A stretch of DNA of 29,755 nucleotides from Lachnospiraceae bacterium (GCA_009774465.1 VSNT01000034.1:1-29755); one strand, 5' to 3'; positions 1 to 8,891 are shown, counted from the stretch's first letter. The notes: a model not told the origin generated them from the letters alone. A program made the numbers and translations.

Positions 1-6
1 ATAGAT

Positions 7-447
7 ATGTTGTTACACAAAAATGTAAATAAATCTAAATTATTTATTTATAATGCAGAAGATCATAAATTGCTGCCGCTTTCATTAATTTATGATGATT
101 ATATAAAGAGAAAAATATTCAGAAAAAATGCGGTTCGACAGGTAAAGCTTGAGTTGTTAATGGAGACTTTTCGGGAGGAAGAATATGCAAATGTTGAAAG
201 AGTGATTGTTATTGGAAGTAATGAAAACTTCGAACTGATAAAAGAGTTTTTTGAAATGTTAAATTGGGATATTACAGTATTATCAGGTGGAAATGTAGAA
301 ATAAATGGTATAAGAGAAACAGACAAATATATTTTTTGCAGCGAAAACTATAGGGGCGATTTGAAAAAAAATCGGGAAGAATTGATTTCAGAAAATCAAT
401 GGTTAATAATACCGCTTTTTGATGTTGAGAATACTATTATTTTATAA
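7..447 (+). CDS. Unrecognised protein, possibly 5'-partial
   Basis: This encodes 146 residues of unknown function. The frame is open to the left edge and only six bases precede the first ATG, so the true start may lie upstream and no ribosome binding site can be judged. The second half (from about residue 63) begins with a hydrophobic strand and glycine (VIVIGS), then a helix and further short strands ending in WLIIPL. This loosely resembles the Rossmann-like module seen in six downstream proteins, but it lacks the clear GxG and aspartate landmarks, so the link is a weak inference. It sits 31 bp upstream of the deacetylase-like gene in the same direction and is probably part of the same operon. 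It is AT-rich like its neighbours. Confidence 0.6.
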   Translation: MLLHKNVNKSKLFIYNAEDHKLLPLSLIYDDYIKRKIFRKNAVRQVKLELLMETFREEEYANVERVIVIGSNENFELIKEFFEMLNWDITVLSGGNVEINGIRETDKYIFCSENYRGDLKKNREELISENQWLIIPLFDVENTIIL

Positions 448-478
448 AAGCTGATATGTGATGTGAGGCATTGATGTG

Positions 479-1249
479 ATGAATTATTATATAGAAGATT
501 TTACAGAAGATAATTATAAAAGATTATTGCAAACTGTTCAGGAGAAAAGTCATTTTGTTTCATATAAAGAATGCATAAAAACGAATGGAGTTGTATGGCG
601 CCATGATATAGACATTTCAGTAAATCGCGCATTGGCATTGTGTCAAATAGAGAAGGAATTGGGGATAAAAGCATATTATTTTGTTTATATGCACAGTTCA
701 TTTTATAGCGTTTTAGAAAAAGAGATTGTTAAAATGTTAAAAACTATATCTGAAAGTGCAATTATAGGTTTGCATTTTGAACCTTCTTTTTACAATTTAA
801 ATATAGAGGATATTTGTGGCTTAGAGCAAAAGATATTATTCGAGAAAAATATGTTAGAGTCAATATTGGATGTTGAAATATCACATATGTCATTTCACAA
901 TCCAGATGTGGGAGGGAGCTGGCACTTACTTCCATATGAGGAGCTTGGAGGATTATTTAATGTGTATGGCGATAATGTGAGAAACAATCTGATGTATTGT
1001 TCTGATTCTAATGGATATTGGCGATTTCAGCGTTTGGAAAATGTATTAATGAGTTTGGATAATTCGTCTAAATTACAAGTGCTGACGCATCCAGTATGGT
1101 GGCAGGAGCGCAGCATGTATCCATATGAAAGGGTAGAGCGTTGTGCAAAGGGGCGAATGGAAAAAAGCCTGGAAATTTATAAAAGTGATCTTGTGAAATG
1201 CAATAGGGTGAATGTGACGAAGGAAAAAATGTATGATAAAAATTATTGA
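479..1249 (+). CDS. Polysaccharide deacetylase-like (beta/alpha)7 barrel protein
   Basis: This 256-residue protein has the layout of a NodB/CE4-like deacetylase. An N-terminal WRHDID motif supplies a likely metal-binding Asp pair, a LHFEPSF segment supplies a His, and there are an HNPD motif and a C-terminal LTHPVWW motif. It resembles the deacetylase-like proteins of O-antigen loci (the WbmS type) more than secreted chitin deacetylases, and it has no signal peptide, so it probably acts in the cytoplasm on an activated sugar or lipid-linked intermediate. The ATG at 479 is preferred over the GTG three bases earlier because GAGG lies 10 bases upstream. The gene overlaps the next one by 17 bp. 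The substrate is not predictable from sequence. Confidence 0.7.
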   Translation: MNYYIEDFTEDNYKRLLQTVQEKSHFVSYKECIKTNGVVWRHDIDISVNRALALCQIEKELGIKAYYFVYMHSSFYSVLEKEIVKMLKTISESAIIGLHFEPSFYNLNIEDICGLEQKILFEKNMLESILDVEISHMSFHNPDVGGSWHLLPYEELGGLFNVYGDNVRNNLMYCSDSNGYWRFQRLENVLMSLDNSSKLQVLTHPVWWQERSMYPYERVERCAKGRMEKSLEIYKSDLVKCNRVNVTKEKMYDKNY

Positions 1250-2150
1250 TGTACTGCATTTTTTGGAGGAATCTAATATTCCGTATGATTATTATGGGAA
1301 AATGGAAATAGTTTTTAATTCATTTTGCGCTTTGAATAGTTTGAAAGCAAATTCCATAACATGGGCTGGCAGTTTGGAAAAAGTGGATATTAATGAATTG
1401 AACAAGATAGAAGGTCTGGTTTTAGTAGCAGAGAAGGGGGATGCTATTGATAATGCAGCATTTTCAATTGTTTATGTAGAAAATGTGCGCCGGACTTATT
1501 TTAGGATAGTATCTAAATTTTTTGGACATATGGATCAGGAAAACAGAGAAAAAGTTATAGAAGCGACAGCAGTAGTGGAAACTAAGATGATAGGTCAGAA
1601 TTTATATGTAGGCCATCATAGTTATGTGGGACCTGAAGTTATATTAGGAAATAATGTTGAGATTCTTCATAATGTCTCGATACAAGGCAAGGTAGTAATA
1701 GGTGATTTTACAAAAATAGAATCGGGGACAGTAATAGGTGCAGTTGGCTTTGGATATTACAAAGACGAAGAAGGCAATCCTATTGCCATTCCTCATTTGG
1801 GTGGGGTAGTAATTGGAAGTCATGTAACAATAGGAGCCAATAATACAATTTCGCGTGGGTGTTTGGCAGATACGGTCATTGAGGATTATGTAAAAACAGA
1901 TAATTTATGCCATATTGCTCATAATGATCACATAGGAAAAAGAACAATGCTTGCAGCAGGTGTAGTGATTTCTGGGAGCACTATTATTGAAGAAAATGTA
2001 TGGTTGGCGCCTGGAACACTGGTGATTGATGGTGTTTGTATTGAAAATAATGCATTTACAGGTATCGGTGCTGTTGTTACAAAAGATGTATCTAAAGGAA
2101 AAGTAGTTGCTGGAATTCCGGCAAAAACTTTGAGGGACAGAAATGATTAA
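1233..2150 (+). CDS. LpxD-like left-handed beta-helix N-acyltransferase
   Basis: This 305-residue protein has the two-part build of LpxD (UDP-3-O-acylglucosamine N-acyltransferase). An N-terminal alpha/beta domain (about 1-100) ends in YVENVRRTYFRIVSKFF, matching the LpxD uridine-domain pattern. A left-handed beta-helix of hexapeptide repeats follows. The LpxD landmarks GFGY (172-175), IPHLGGVVIG and CHIAHN are present, and His230 is in the place of the catalytic His. In Gram-negatives LpxD moves an (R)-3-hydroxyacyl chain from ACP to the 2-amino group of a UDP-sugar. A Clostridia host does not make lipid A, so this is probably a repurposed enzyme acylating an amino sugar of this locus. It overlaps its neighbours at both ends. 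An alternative is a simple acetyltransferase. Confidence 0.8.
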   Translation: MIKIIDVLHFLEESNIPYDYYGKMEIVFNSFCALNSLKANSITWAGSLEKVDINELNKIEGLVLVAEKGDAIDNAAFSIVYVENVRRTYFRIVSKFFGHMDQENREKVIEATAVVETKMIGQNLYVGHHSYVGPEVILGNNVEILHNVSIQGKVVIGDFTKIESGTVIGAVGFGYYKDEEGNPIAIPHLGGVVIGSHVTIGANNTISRGCLADTVIEDYVKTDNLCHIAHNDHIGKRTMLAAGVVISGSTIIEENVWLAPGTLVIDGVCIENNAFTGIGAVVTKDVSKGKVVAGIPAKTLRDRND

Positions 2151-2541
2151 GAATATAAAAATTGGCGATTCAGCACGATTGTCAAAGGTTATTTCAGAAG
2201 AAGATGTTTATGAATTTTCTGAGATTTCTGGTGATTTTAATCCAATACATATTAATTCAGAAGCAGCAAAAAAAACAAGGTTTGGAAAAAAAATCTGTCA
2301 TGGGATTTTAGTTGCATCTTTGATATCAGCTGTTATAGGAATGCAGTTGCCGGGGGAGGGAGCGATTTATTTAGAACAGAGTTTAAAATTTGTTAAGCCT
2401 GTATATATAGGGGATATGGTTACTGCTACTGTGAAGGTAATGAAGATTGAAGGAAAGATTTTATTTTTAGAAACAGTTATTGTAAATCAGGACAATACAG
2501 AAGTCATTTTGGGAAATGCAAAGGTAATGTTAGATGAATAA
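2143..2541 (+). CDS. MaoC-like hotdog-fold (R)-specific enoyl-CoA hydratase
   Basis: This 132-residue single-hotdog protein carries the MaoC/PhaJ signature. Asp31 and His36 (in GDFNPIHIN) are the catalytic pair, followed by FGKKICHG and the helix after it. The length is normal for a monomer-type PhaJ-like hydratase. The family hydrates trans-2-enoyl-CoA to (R)-3-hydroxyacyl-CoA. It overlaps the LpxD-like gene by 8 bp upstream and the glycosyltransferase gene by 8 bp downstream, so it is translationally coupled to both. The position suggests that it supplies a (R)-3-hydroxyacyl, perhaps 3-hydroxybutyryl, donor for the LpxD-like enzyme; this is inference from context. A GAGGG sequence lies upstream of the ATG. 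Confidence 0.85.
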   Translation: MIKNIKIGDSARLSKVISEEDVYEFSEISGDFNPIHINSEAAKKTRFGKKICHGILVASLISAVIGMQLPGEGAIYLEQSLKFVKPVYIGDMVTATVKVMKIEGKILFLETVIVNQDNTEVILGNAKVMLDE

Positions 2542-3787
2542 AATGTTATTTATTACTACAAACCATGAACACTCGAATGATATGCGTATTAATAATGTAC
2601 AGGCATTCTTAGAGGTTGCTCAAGTGGATTTTTTTGGCCCCGGTTATGTTTCACAGGAAAAGCTGGAGGAAGGTTTAAGTTCTTTTTGGAAAGAAAATGG
2701 TGGGTATGATATTTTGGTTTTAGATTTTTCCTTGGCAATGCTGCAGCAGGAATATCTGGATATACGATTGGCGTTTCACTGGCATAGATATTTTATGTCT
2801 GACTATAGTATTTACCAGTCTATAAGGTGGGTAGATAATATCGTTAATGATGCAAAGCAGATTGAAGCTGTAAAATTGTTATTGTATCAATTTGATACAT
2901 ATACATTTACAGAGATTTGGGAAAATTGTATTAATGATTTGTTGTCCTGTGGGTTCTATTTTTGGGGAAGTGGGAGTGAGTATTTCTCCCCGCTAATTAT
3001 AGACGAAGAAATGAGAAAAAGGGGGGGTTCAAATCGATATTATTGTTTTTGTCAAAAAAATAAAGCTAAAATAATATCAATGTCAGAGAGCACTGTCAGC
3101 CCGAAAGAATACTTTTCAAATTCCCTTAAGGATAGAATGTACGATATGACGATACCAGGTAATTTAGATGCTTTTTATTATCCGGAAAGGGCTAAAATTA
3201 CAAAAATAATGGAAACGTCTGGTTACAAGGTGTATGACCAGTATTATGAAAGGGATTTTGCATATCGCATGTCAGTATCACGTATTTCTCAAAATATATA
3301 TTGGCACGAAGAAGATAAATTGCTTGATGAAAAATTAGAGAGTCCTTGTCCATATATAGATTCAAAGATGACAAGAGAATCTATTGTTATGTGGCGGGAA
3401 AATTATAATGTTGCATTAAGGAAATCTAAAATCGGGTATGCTTGTGGCGGTTGTGCAAATCAGTTGGTAAGAAAGTATGCAGAAATACCAGCCAGAGGAG
3501 CTTTATTGCTATGCCAGAACATTAAACCTCTTAAGAACTATGGATTTAAAGATTGGGAAAATATGGTTACGGTTACCTCAGACAATGTTTTGGAAATTTG
3601 TGATTACTTGTTTAAGAATCCTAAAGAGATGCAGTACATAGCAGATAATGGAAGAAAGATGGTATTTGAAAAACATACACCAATTAGACAAGCCAGGCAT
3701 ATTATTAAGGCAATTGAAGTTATAAAAACAGGTACATTTGGGGGTTCCTATTGGGAAGATGGAGAGTTCATTATTAAACAATTATGA
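2534..3787 (+). CDS. Glycosyltransferase, CgeB-like / group 1 C-terminal domain
   Basis: This 417-residue protein starts with a Rossmann-like strand (MLFITTNHEHSNDMRINNV) typical of GT-B glycosyltransferases. The C-terminal third resembles the CgeB-type Glyco_trans_1_2 domain: a GCANQLVRKYAEIPARGALLL segment that would bind the nucleotide sugar, a conserved KNPKEMQYIADNGRKMVFEKHT stretch, and a terminal helix. The middle is poorly conserved and not recognisable by eye. It probably adds a sugar to a lipid-linked or protein-linked glycan in the cytoplasm. The start overlaps the stop of the hydratase gene; an in-frame ATG nine bases later is an alternative start. Donor and acceptor cannot be assigned. 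Confidence 0.75.
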   Translation: MNKMLFITTNHEHSNDMRINNVQAFLEVAQVDFFGPGYVSQEKLEEGLSSFWKENGGYDILVLDFSLAMLQQEYLDIRLAFHWHRYFMSDYSIYQSIRWVDNIVNDAKQIEAVKLLLYQFDTYTFTEIWENCINDLLSCGFYFWGSGSEYFSPLIIDEEMRKRGGSNRYYCFCQKNKAKIISMSESTVSPKEYFSNSLKDRMYDMTIPGNLDAFYYPERAKITKIMETSGYKVYDQYYERDFAYRMSVSRISQNIYWHEEDKLLDEKLESPCPYIDSKMTRESIVMWRENYNVALRKSKIGYACGGCANQLVRKYAEIPARGALLLCQNIKPLKNYGFKDWENMVTVTSDNVLEICDYLFKNPKEMQYIADNGRKMVFEKHTPIRQARHIIKAIEVIKTGTFGGSYWEDGEFIIKQL

Positions 3788-3810
3788 ACTTTCAATAAAA
3801 GGAGGATATG

Positions 3811-5007
3811 ATGGAAGTTCCGTTTCTTGATTTGAAAATGCAATATAAAAAAATTAAAGGTGAAGTAGAACCTCTGATTTTGGAAGTGATGGAGAGCTGT
3901 TCTTATGTTGAGGGTACGTATGTTCGAAATTTTGAAAAACAAATGGAGGAATATTTATCTGTCAGGCATGTTGCGACATGTTCAAATGGAACGGATGCAC
4001 TTGTACTTGCACTAAAAGCATGTGATGTGCAGCCTGGAGATGAAGTCATAACAACACCGTTTACTTTTTTTGCAACAGCCGAAGCTATTGCTTCAATAGG
4101 AGCAATTCCTGTTTTTGTTGATATTAAAGAGGATGATTATACCATTGATCCAAAAGAGATAGAACAGGCAATTACGAGCAAAACAAAAGCTATTTTACCA
4201 GTTCATATTTTTGGGGCCATGTGTGACATGGACAGTATTATGGACATAGCAAAAAGATATGGGCTAAAGGTAATTGAAGATGATGCGCAGGCGATTGGGA
4301 GTGAATACAAAGCCCAAAAAGCAGGTACGTTGGGCGACGTTGGCTGTTTTTCATTTTACCCAACCAAGAACCTTGGAGGTGCGGGAGATGGAGGAATGGT
4401 AACAACTAATGATGATGAGCTGGCAAAGATTATTCGGGCATATAAAGATCATGGCGCAGGACAAAATGGAGCAGAGGCATTTAGTCTCTTAGGTTTAGGG
4501 AACGAGGAATTAAGTGTTAATGAAGCTGTTTCGGGTTTGTATAATCCGTACAGGTATTACAATTATCTTATTGGATATAACTCAAGGCTGGGTGCCTTAC
4601 AGGCAGCTGTTTTATCTGTGAAGCTAAAGCATTTAGATCACTATAATAGCAGACGGGCGGAAATTGCATCAATGTATTTTGAAGGTTTGACTGATAAATT
4701 ACGAAAACCAGTGTACTCAGCAGATATGAAATCATGCTGGCACCAGTTTGTTGTCCGGTCAAAATATAAGCAGGAATTGTGCAGTTACTTAACGCAAAAT
4801 GGCGTAGGGAATGGTACGTTTTATCCGGTGCCATTACATAAGCAAAAAGCTTTTAACTCTTCAAATTGTGGAAACCCCAATGCGCATTTACCGGTAGCAG
4901 AGGAATTATCGCTACAATCTGTATGTCTTCCTATTTTTCCGGAAATGACAGATGAACAGGTTCGCTATGTAGTTGATGTGACAAACAAATTTTATGAGGA
5001 AAAGTAA
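3811..5007 (+). CDS. PLP-dependent sugar aminotransferase (DegT/DnrJ/EryC1/StrS family)
   Basis: This 398-residue protein is a clear sugar aminotransferase of the WbpE/GnnB type. It opens with VPFLDLKMQYKKI, has SNGTDALVLAL for PLP phosphate binding, IEDDAQAIGSEY with the pyridine-nitrogen Asp region, and FYPTKNLGGAGDGG with the Schiff-base Lys (Lys186). It would aminate a 3-keto nucleotide sugar using glutamate. An ATG occurs at 3808 and 3811; 3811 is preferred because GGAGG ends five bases upstream, against two for the first ATG. A segment of about 25 residues (AFSLLGLGNEELSVNEAVSG and flanks) sits before the usual NSRLDALQAA motif, which here reads NSRLGALQAA. Its partners are the N-acetyltransferase next door and the dehydrogenase two genes on. 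Confidence 0.93.
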   Translation: MEVPFLDLKMQYKKIKGEVEPLILEVMESCSYVEGTYVRNFEKQMEEYLSVRHVATCSNGTDALVLALKACDVQPGDEVITTPFTFFATAEAIASIGAIPVFVDIKEDDYTIDPKEIEQAITSKTKAILPVHIFGAMCDMDSIMDIAKRYGLKVIEDDAQAIGSEYKAQKAGTLGDVGCFSFYPTKNLGGAGDGGMVTTNDDELAKIIRAYKDHGAGQNGAEAFSLLGLGNEELSVNEAVSGLYNPYRYYNYLIGYNSRLGALQAAVLSVKLKHLDHYNSRRAEIASMYFEGLTDKLRKPVYSADMKSCWHQFVVRSKYKQELCSYLTQNGVGNGTFYPVPLHKQKAFNSSNCGNPNAHLPVAEELSLQSVCLPIFPEMTDEQVRYVVDVTNKFYEEK

Positions 5008-5009
5008 TT

Positions 5010-5555
5010 ATGGAAAATGTGTTTATACACAAAACTGCAGAGGTAGATCAGGGAGCGGAAATTGGCAGTGGCTCCAAAATATGGAATCAGGCGCAGGTGC
5101 GTGAGGGCGCTAAAATTGGAGAACAATGTATTATAAGCAAAAATGTATATGTAGATGAAAATGTTACTATTGGAAATCGTGTGAAAATACAAAATAATGT
5201 TAATATTTATCATGGCGTGATATTGGAAGATGATGTTTTTTTAGGCCCATCAATGACTTTTACCAACGATATGTATCCAAGATCTTTTAATGAAAAATGG
5301 CAAATTTCCAAAACATTAGTAAAAAAAGGTGCTTCTATTGGAGCTAATGCAACTGTTAGGTGTGGTGTTACAATTGGTGGATATGCAATGGTCGGAGCGG
5401 GAAGCGTTGTAACAAAAAATGTAAAAAGTCATGCTTTAGTAGTGGGGAATCCAGCACAGCAAATAGGCTGGGTATGTAGATGTGGATTTAAGCTGGATGA
5501 TAATGGACAATGTTATAAGTGTAATAAAGTATATAATTTGAAGGAGTTTACTTAA
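5010..5555 (+). CDS. WbpD/WlbB-like nucleotide-sugar N-acetyltransferase
   Basis: This 181-residue left-handed beta-helix protein is full of hexapeptide repeats ([LIV]GxxxxI). It carries the FTNDMYPRS motif characteristic of WbpD/WlbB, which acetylates the 3-amino group of UDP-GlcNAc3N(A). The C-terminal tail has a small zinc-ribbon-like pair of motifs, CRCGF and CYKCN. It begins 2 bp after the aminotransferase stop, with GAGG ten bases upstream, so the two are clearly co-translated. With the aminotransferase and the oxidoreductase it forms a 3-keto, 3-amino, 3-acetamido pathway. Transfer of a different acyl group is possible. Confidence 0.88.
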   Translation: MENVFIHKTAEVDQGAEIGSGSKIWNQAQVREGAKIGEQCIISKNVYVDENVTIGNRVKIQNNVNIYHGVILEDDVFLGPSMTFTNDMYPRSFNEKWQISKTLVKKGASIGANATVRCGVTIGGYAMVGAGSVVTKNVKSHALVVGNPAQQIGWVCRCGFKLDDNGQCYKCNKVYNLKEFT

Positions 5556-5613
5556 AGTGGACAAATTGTGGAGCATGAAAGTGTTGTAATAAAAGTAAGG
5601 AGGATAGATTGAA

Positions 5614-6531
5614 ATGAAAAAATTAGAATTCCCTGACAGAATAACAGTAGAATTGACAAATAGGTGCAATGTTTCATGCACTTTTTGTCCAAGGCAGTCA
5701 GTGGACATGAAAATAGGATACATGTCTATGGAATTGTATAAAAAAATTGTAGATGAAGCAGCAAAACATTTACCAGTTAAATTAGTCGTATTTTTTAGGG
5801 GAGAATCTTTATTACATCCTCAATTTATAGAATGTGTAGAATATGCTAAAAAAAGGGGAATTGGTCCAATTCAATATGCAACCAATGCGTTTGAAATGAC
5901 TAAAGATATGGCCGATAAGTTGTTAGAAACTGGAATTGATTTTATATCTTTTTCACTGGATACACTGGATCCGGAAATTTATAGAAAATCCAGATTATGT
6001 GGAAACCTGGATGTCAGTCGTGATAATGTAATTTATTTAAGTAAAAAATGTGAGGAAAGAAAGAAAAAAGGATTACAGGCACCAACATTGCAAGTTTCAA
6101 CTATTGAAGTTGAAGATTATATGCCAGGGCAGGAAAAGTTTATAGAATTTTGGAAAAAGTATGTAGATATTGTGCGTGTATATTATGAACATGATGATAA
6201 TGGGAGATTTCGCAATGTAGAAATTCAGAAATTATTAGAAGAGGAAGTTCCGGATAGAAAGCCATGTCGTAAAATATTTACGGATTTGCTGGTATATTGG
6301 GATGGACAACTTGCTTTATGCTGTTATGACTGGCGAGGGGGACTGCACGATTTAAATCTAAATAAAATGACGATAGAAGAAGCGTGGAATTCACCATTAT
6401 ATGAGGAACTAAGAGAAGCACATAATAATAATGAAATTGCAGATGGAACTATGTGCAAAAAGTGTCAGCATTGGCGCATTGACTATGTAGAAAATGGATA
6501 TTTAGGAAAGCTTTATCCGGGGAGAGCATAA
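5614..6531 (+). CDS. Radical SAM protein with C-terminal SPASM-like domain
   Basis: This 305-residue protein has the radical SAM cluster motif CNVSCTFC (Cys18, 22, 25) near the N terminus, a glycine-rich FRGESLLHP segment in place of the usual GGEP SAM-binding motif, and an SPASM-like C-terminal part with CCYDW and CKKCQHW cysteines for extra iron-sulfur clusters. It lies between the N-acetyltransferase and the sugar dehydrogenase, so a role in modifying a nucleotide sugar or a peptide acceptor is plausible; the reaction is unknown. An AGGAGG site lies about ten bases before the ATG. The 58-bp gap upstream is the largest inside this part of the operon, but no convincing promoter is visible there. 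Confidence 0.85.
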   Translation: MKKLEFPDRITVELTNRCNVSCTFCPRQSVDMKIGYMSMELYKKIVDEAAKHLPVKLVVFFRGESLLHPQFIECVEYAKKRGIGPIQYATNAFEMTKDMADKLLETGIDFISFSLDTLDPEIYRKSRLCGNLDVSRDNVIYLSKKCEERKKKGLQAPTLQVSTIEVEDYMPGQEKFIEFWKKYVDIVRVYYEHDDNGRFRNVEIQKLLEEEVPDRKPCRKIFTDLLVYWDGQLALCCYDWRGGLHDLNLNKMTIEEAWNSPLYEELREAHNNNEIADGTMCKKCQHWRIDYVENGYLGKLYPGRA

Positions 6532-6533
6532 AA

Positions 6534-7511
6534 ATGATAAGAATTATGCAGATTGGATATGGCTACTGGGGCAATAATGTAGCAAAGAAACTTATACTAT
6601 CATCTAAATTTAAACTTGAATATCTTGTTGAGACAGATTTAAAAAAATGTGAGATGGCAAGAACTACAATGCCAAATGTTTCGGTAATAAATGATTATCT
6701 GGAAAAACTGGATGAAGTAGATGCGGTGGCTATATGTACCCAGACAGAATACAGCTTTCAAATTGCTATGGATGCAATGGCAGCAGGAAAAGATGTTTTT
6801 ATAGAAAAACCTTTGGCAAAAAATGTTGCATTAGCAGAGCAGTTGGTGAAATTGGCTGAGGCAAAAAAGGTTATTTTACATTGTGATCATTTAATGATAT
6901 ATAATCCGGTGATTCGATATATAAAAAAGATGATTGATGATGGTGAATTGGGAGATGTTATTTATATTGATATTTCACGGATTAACCTGGGACCGATTAG
7001 AAAAGATATTAATGCAATGCTTGATTTGGCAGTGCATGACATTGCAGTGATTGATTATTTATTAGGAGGATTTGAGCCGGAATATTTGGATATAGTAGGG
7101 ACAAAGTTCTGTGGAAAGCAGGAGAATATTACATATCTTACCATGAAGTCAGGAGAAAAACTTGTAAATATTAACTCAAGTTGGATTTCACCAGTTAAAG
7201 TGCGTACTACTACTATTGGGGGTACAAAAAAGATGGTGATATTTGATGATTTGGCAATAAATAAGTTAAAAATATATGACAGTGGTATTGACGTTGTCCA
7301 GGGAGAAATATATGGCGACTATGAGTTTAAGACCAGAGTAGGAGACGTTTTTATGCCGCATATATCGTTTGAAGATTCTCTTTTGAATAGTTTGGAGCAT
7401 TTTGCCGACTGCATAGTCAAAAGAAAGGAATCCATGTCAGGACCGGAGCAGTGCATACGTGTTATGAAAATCCTCGAATGGGCTCAAAACATTTTAAAAT
7501 CTCAAAAATAG
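6534..7511 (+). CDS. Gfo/Idh/MocA nucleotide-sugar 3-dehydrogenase (GnnA/WbpB type)
   Basis: This 325-residue protein has an N-terminal Rossmann fold with IGYGYWGNN for NAD binding, the EKPLAK motif whose Lys is catalytic in the family, and the DLAVHDIAVIDYLLGG motif. This version resembles oxidoreductases that oxidise C3 of UDP-GlcNAc (GnnA of lipid A GlcNAc3N synthesis, WbpB/WlbA of diamino-uronic acid synthesis). It would produce the 3-keto sugar used by the aminotransferase encoded upstream. A GGGGAGA site sits eight bases before the ATG, overlapping the end of the radical SAM gene. No UDP-GlcNAc 6-dehydrogenase is visible, so the product may be UDP-GlcNAc3N rather than the uronic acid, unless that gene lies outside the window. 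Confidence 0.88.
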   Translation: MIRIMQIGYGYWGNNVAKKLILSSKFKLEYLVETDLKKCEMARTTMPNVSVINDYLEKLDEVDAVAICTQTEYSFQIAMDAMAAGKDVFIEKPLAKNVALAEQLVKLAEAKKVILHCDHLMIYNPVIRYIKKMIDDGELGDVIYIDISRINLGPIRKDINAMLDLAVHDIAVIDYLLGGFEPEYLDIVGTKFCGKQENITYLTMKSGEKLVNINSSWISPVKVRTTTIGGTKKMVIFDDLAINKLKIYDSGIDVVQGEIYGDYEFKTRVGDVFMPHISFEDSLLNSLEHFADCIVKRKESMSGPEQCIRVMKILEWAQNILKSQK

Positions 7512-7521
7512 GGTGCCAATT

Positions 7522-8889
7522 ATGATGAAAAAAGTGATAAGAAACATCTATTCTATCCCGTATAACAATATCCCGGTTGGCTCTAAGGTGGTTATTTATG
7601 CCGCTGGCAAAGTTGGGGAAAAGTATGTTCGAAATATTATGATGACAAAAAGATGTGAACTGGTAGCAATTGTAGATTCGAATTACTCAAAGAAAAATGA
7701 ATTATATGGAATTCAAATTTTGCCGCCTGGAGCACTTCAAGAATTATCATATGACTATATATTAATTGCGGTAGAGAATAGCCAGGTGGCAGAATCCATT
7801 GCAGACAGTTTAATCAAAAGTGGTATAGAAAAAAAGAAAATCTTTTGGAATGGAAGCAGCATCTGTGCAGATGAACTGAAGCAATTTCAGGAATATGAAA
7901 AGTTTTTGGAACGAAATATATTTACCCAGGAACAGCGCTTTTTCATTTTTATGGTTCCAGAGCATGGTAATGGCGGAGATTATCTCATCAACTATTCTGA
8001 AGAAGCTTTTTTTAAAGAATTTTTTCCAGAGAAAAAGGTTTATAGTGTGACAACTGCGGAATGGATTAATGCAGCAGAGTTCTTTTTAAACTTTATTAAA
8101 CCTGATGATGTTATTTTTATCAATGGCGGTGGTTATATTGGAGATTTGTGGCAGGATACAGAGAACTATAAAAGCATTGTTGAAAGTTTTCCCTGTAATA
8201 TGAAATTCTTTTTCCCCAATACATTGTCTTATGTGCAGGCTGATTTGAGTAAATATCAGCCATTTCTTGATGAAGCAGAATGGTTTAATAATCAAAAGAA
8301 TACCTATGTGATGTTCAGGGACAAATATTCCTATGATATATTCAGAAAATTTTGTGACCGGTGTGAATACTTGCCTGATATGGCATTGTTTAATCATGTG
8401 AAAAGAAATGTGGAACATACGGAAAATAAGGTCATGTTATGTTTTAGAAGTGACAGGGAGAAACTTTTTCAAGATTTGGATAATTTAAAATCTACATTAT
8501 CGCAGGCAGGGATTGAATTTGAAGAGGTAAGCATTCATGCAGGACAGTTTATGTCTCAGGAATATGGAAGGGTTTATTTAAATCAATTGTATAAAAAATT
8601 TCAGAGCTCGAAATGTCTGTTAACTGACAGATTGCATGGAATGCTTCTGGCTGTGATTTGTGATGTGCCCTGTGTTGCGTTTGATAACCTGACACACAAG
8701 GTTAAGGGTGTATATGATTGGATAAATGACTATGCTGTATTTCTGGATGATTATTCTGATGAGAATATAATAAATATAATCGATCGTGCAATAGAGAAAA
8801 AAAGAATCACAGGTGATTACAAACCATTAAATAATTATTATGCTCAGATGGCAGAGTATATTAGAGATCGGATAAACAGAAAGGATTAA
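7522..8889 (+). CDS. Rossmann-like module fused to polysaccharide pyruvyltransferase
   Basis: This 455-residue two-domain protein has a Rossmann-like module at residues 20-110 (VVIYAAGKVG, then VAIVDSN, YGIQILPP, YDYILIAVEN and KKKIFW). A polysaccharide pyruvyltransferase domain follows, with GNGGDYLI, FINGGGYIGDLW, YVMFRDKYSYDIF and the C-terminal CLLTDRLHGMLLAVICDVPCVAFDN motif. The family transfers pyruvate from phosphoenolpyruvate to a sugar, forming a ketal, although some members are glycosyltransferase-like. The ATG at 7522 is preferred to the in-frame GTG at 7513 because AGGG lies eight bases before it, and the GTG sits against the preceding stop. The same module occurs in five other proteins of this operon. 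Confidence 0.88.
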   Translation: MMKKVIRNIYSIPYNNIPVGSKVVIYAAGKVGEKYVRNIMMTKRCELVAIVDSNYSKKNELYGIQILPPGALQELSYDYILIAVENSQVAESIADSLIKSGIEKKKIFWNGSSICADELKQFQEYEKFLERNIFTQEQRFFIFMVPEHGNGGDYLINYSEEAFFKEFFPEKKVYSVTTAEWINAAEFFLNFIKPDDVIFINGGGYIGDLWQDTENYKSIVESFPCNMKFFFPNTLSYVQADLSKYQPFLDEAEWFNNQKNTYVMFRDKYSYDIFRKFCDRCEYLPDMALFNHVKRNVEHTENKVMLCFRSDREKLFQDLDNLKSTLSQAGIEFEEVSIHAGQFMSQEYGRVYLNQLYKKFQSSKCLLTDRLHGMLLAVICDVPCVAFDNLTHKVKGVYDWINDYAVFLDDYSDENIINIIDRAIEKKRITGDYKPLNNYYAQMAEYIRDRINRKD

Positions 8890-8891
8890 AC

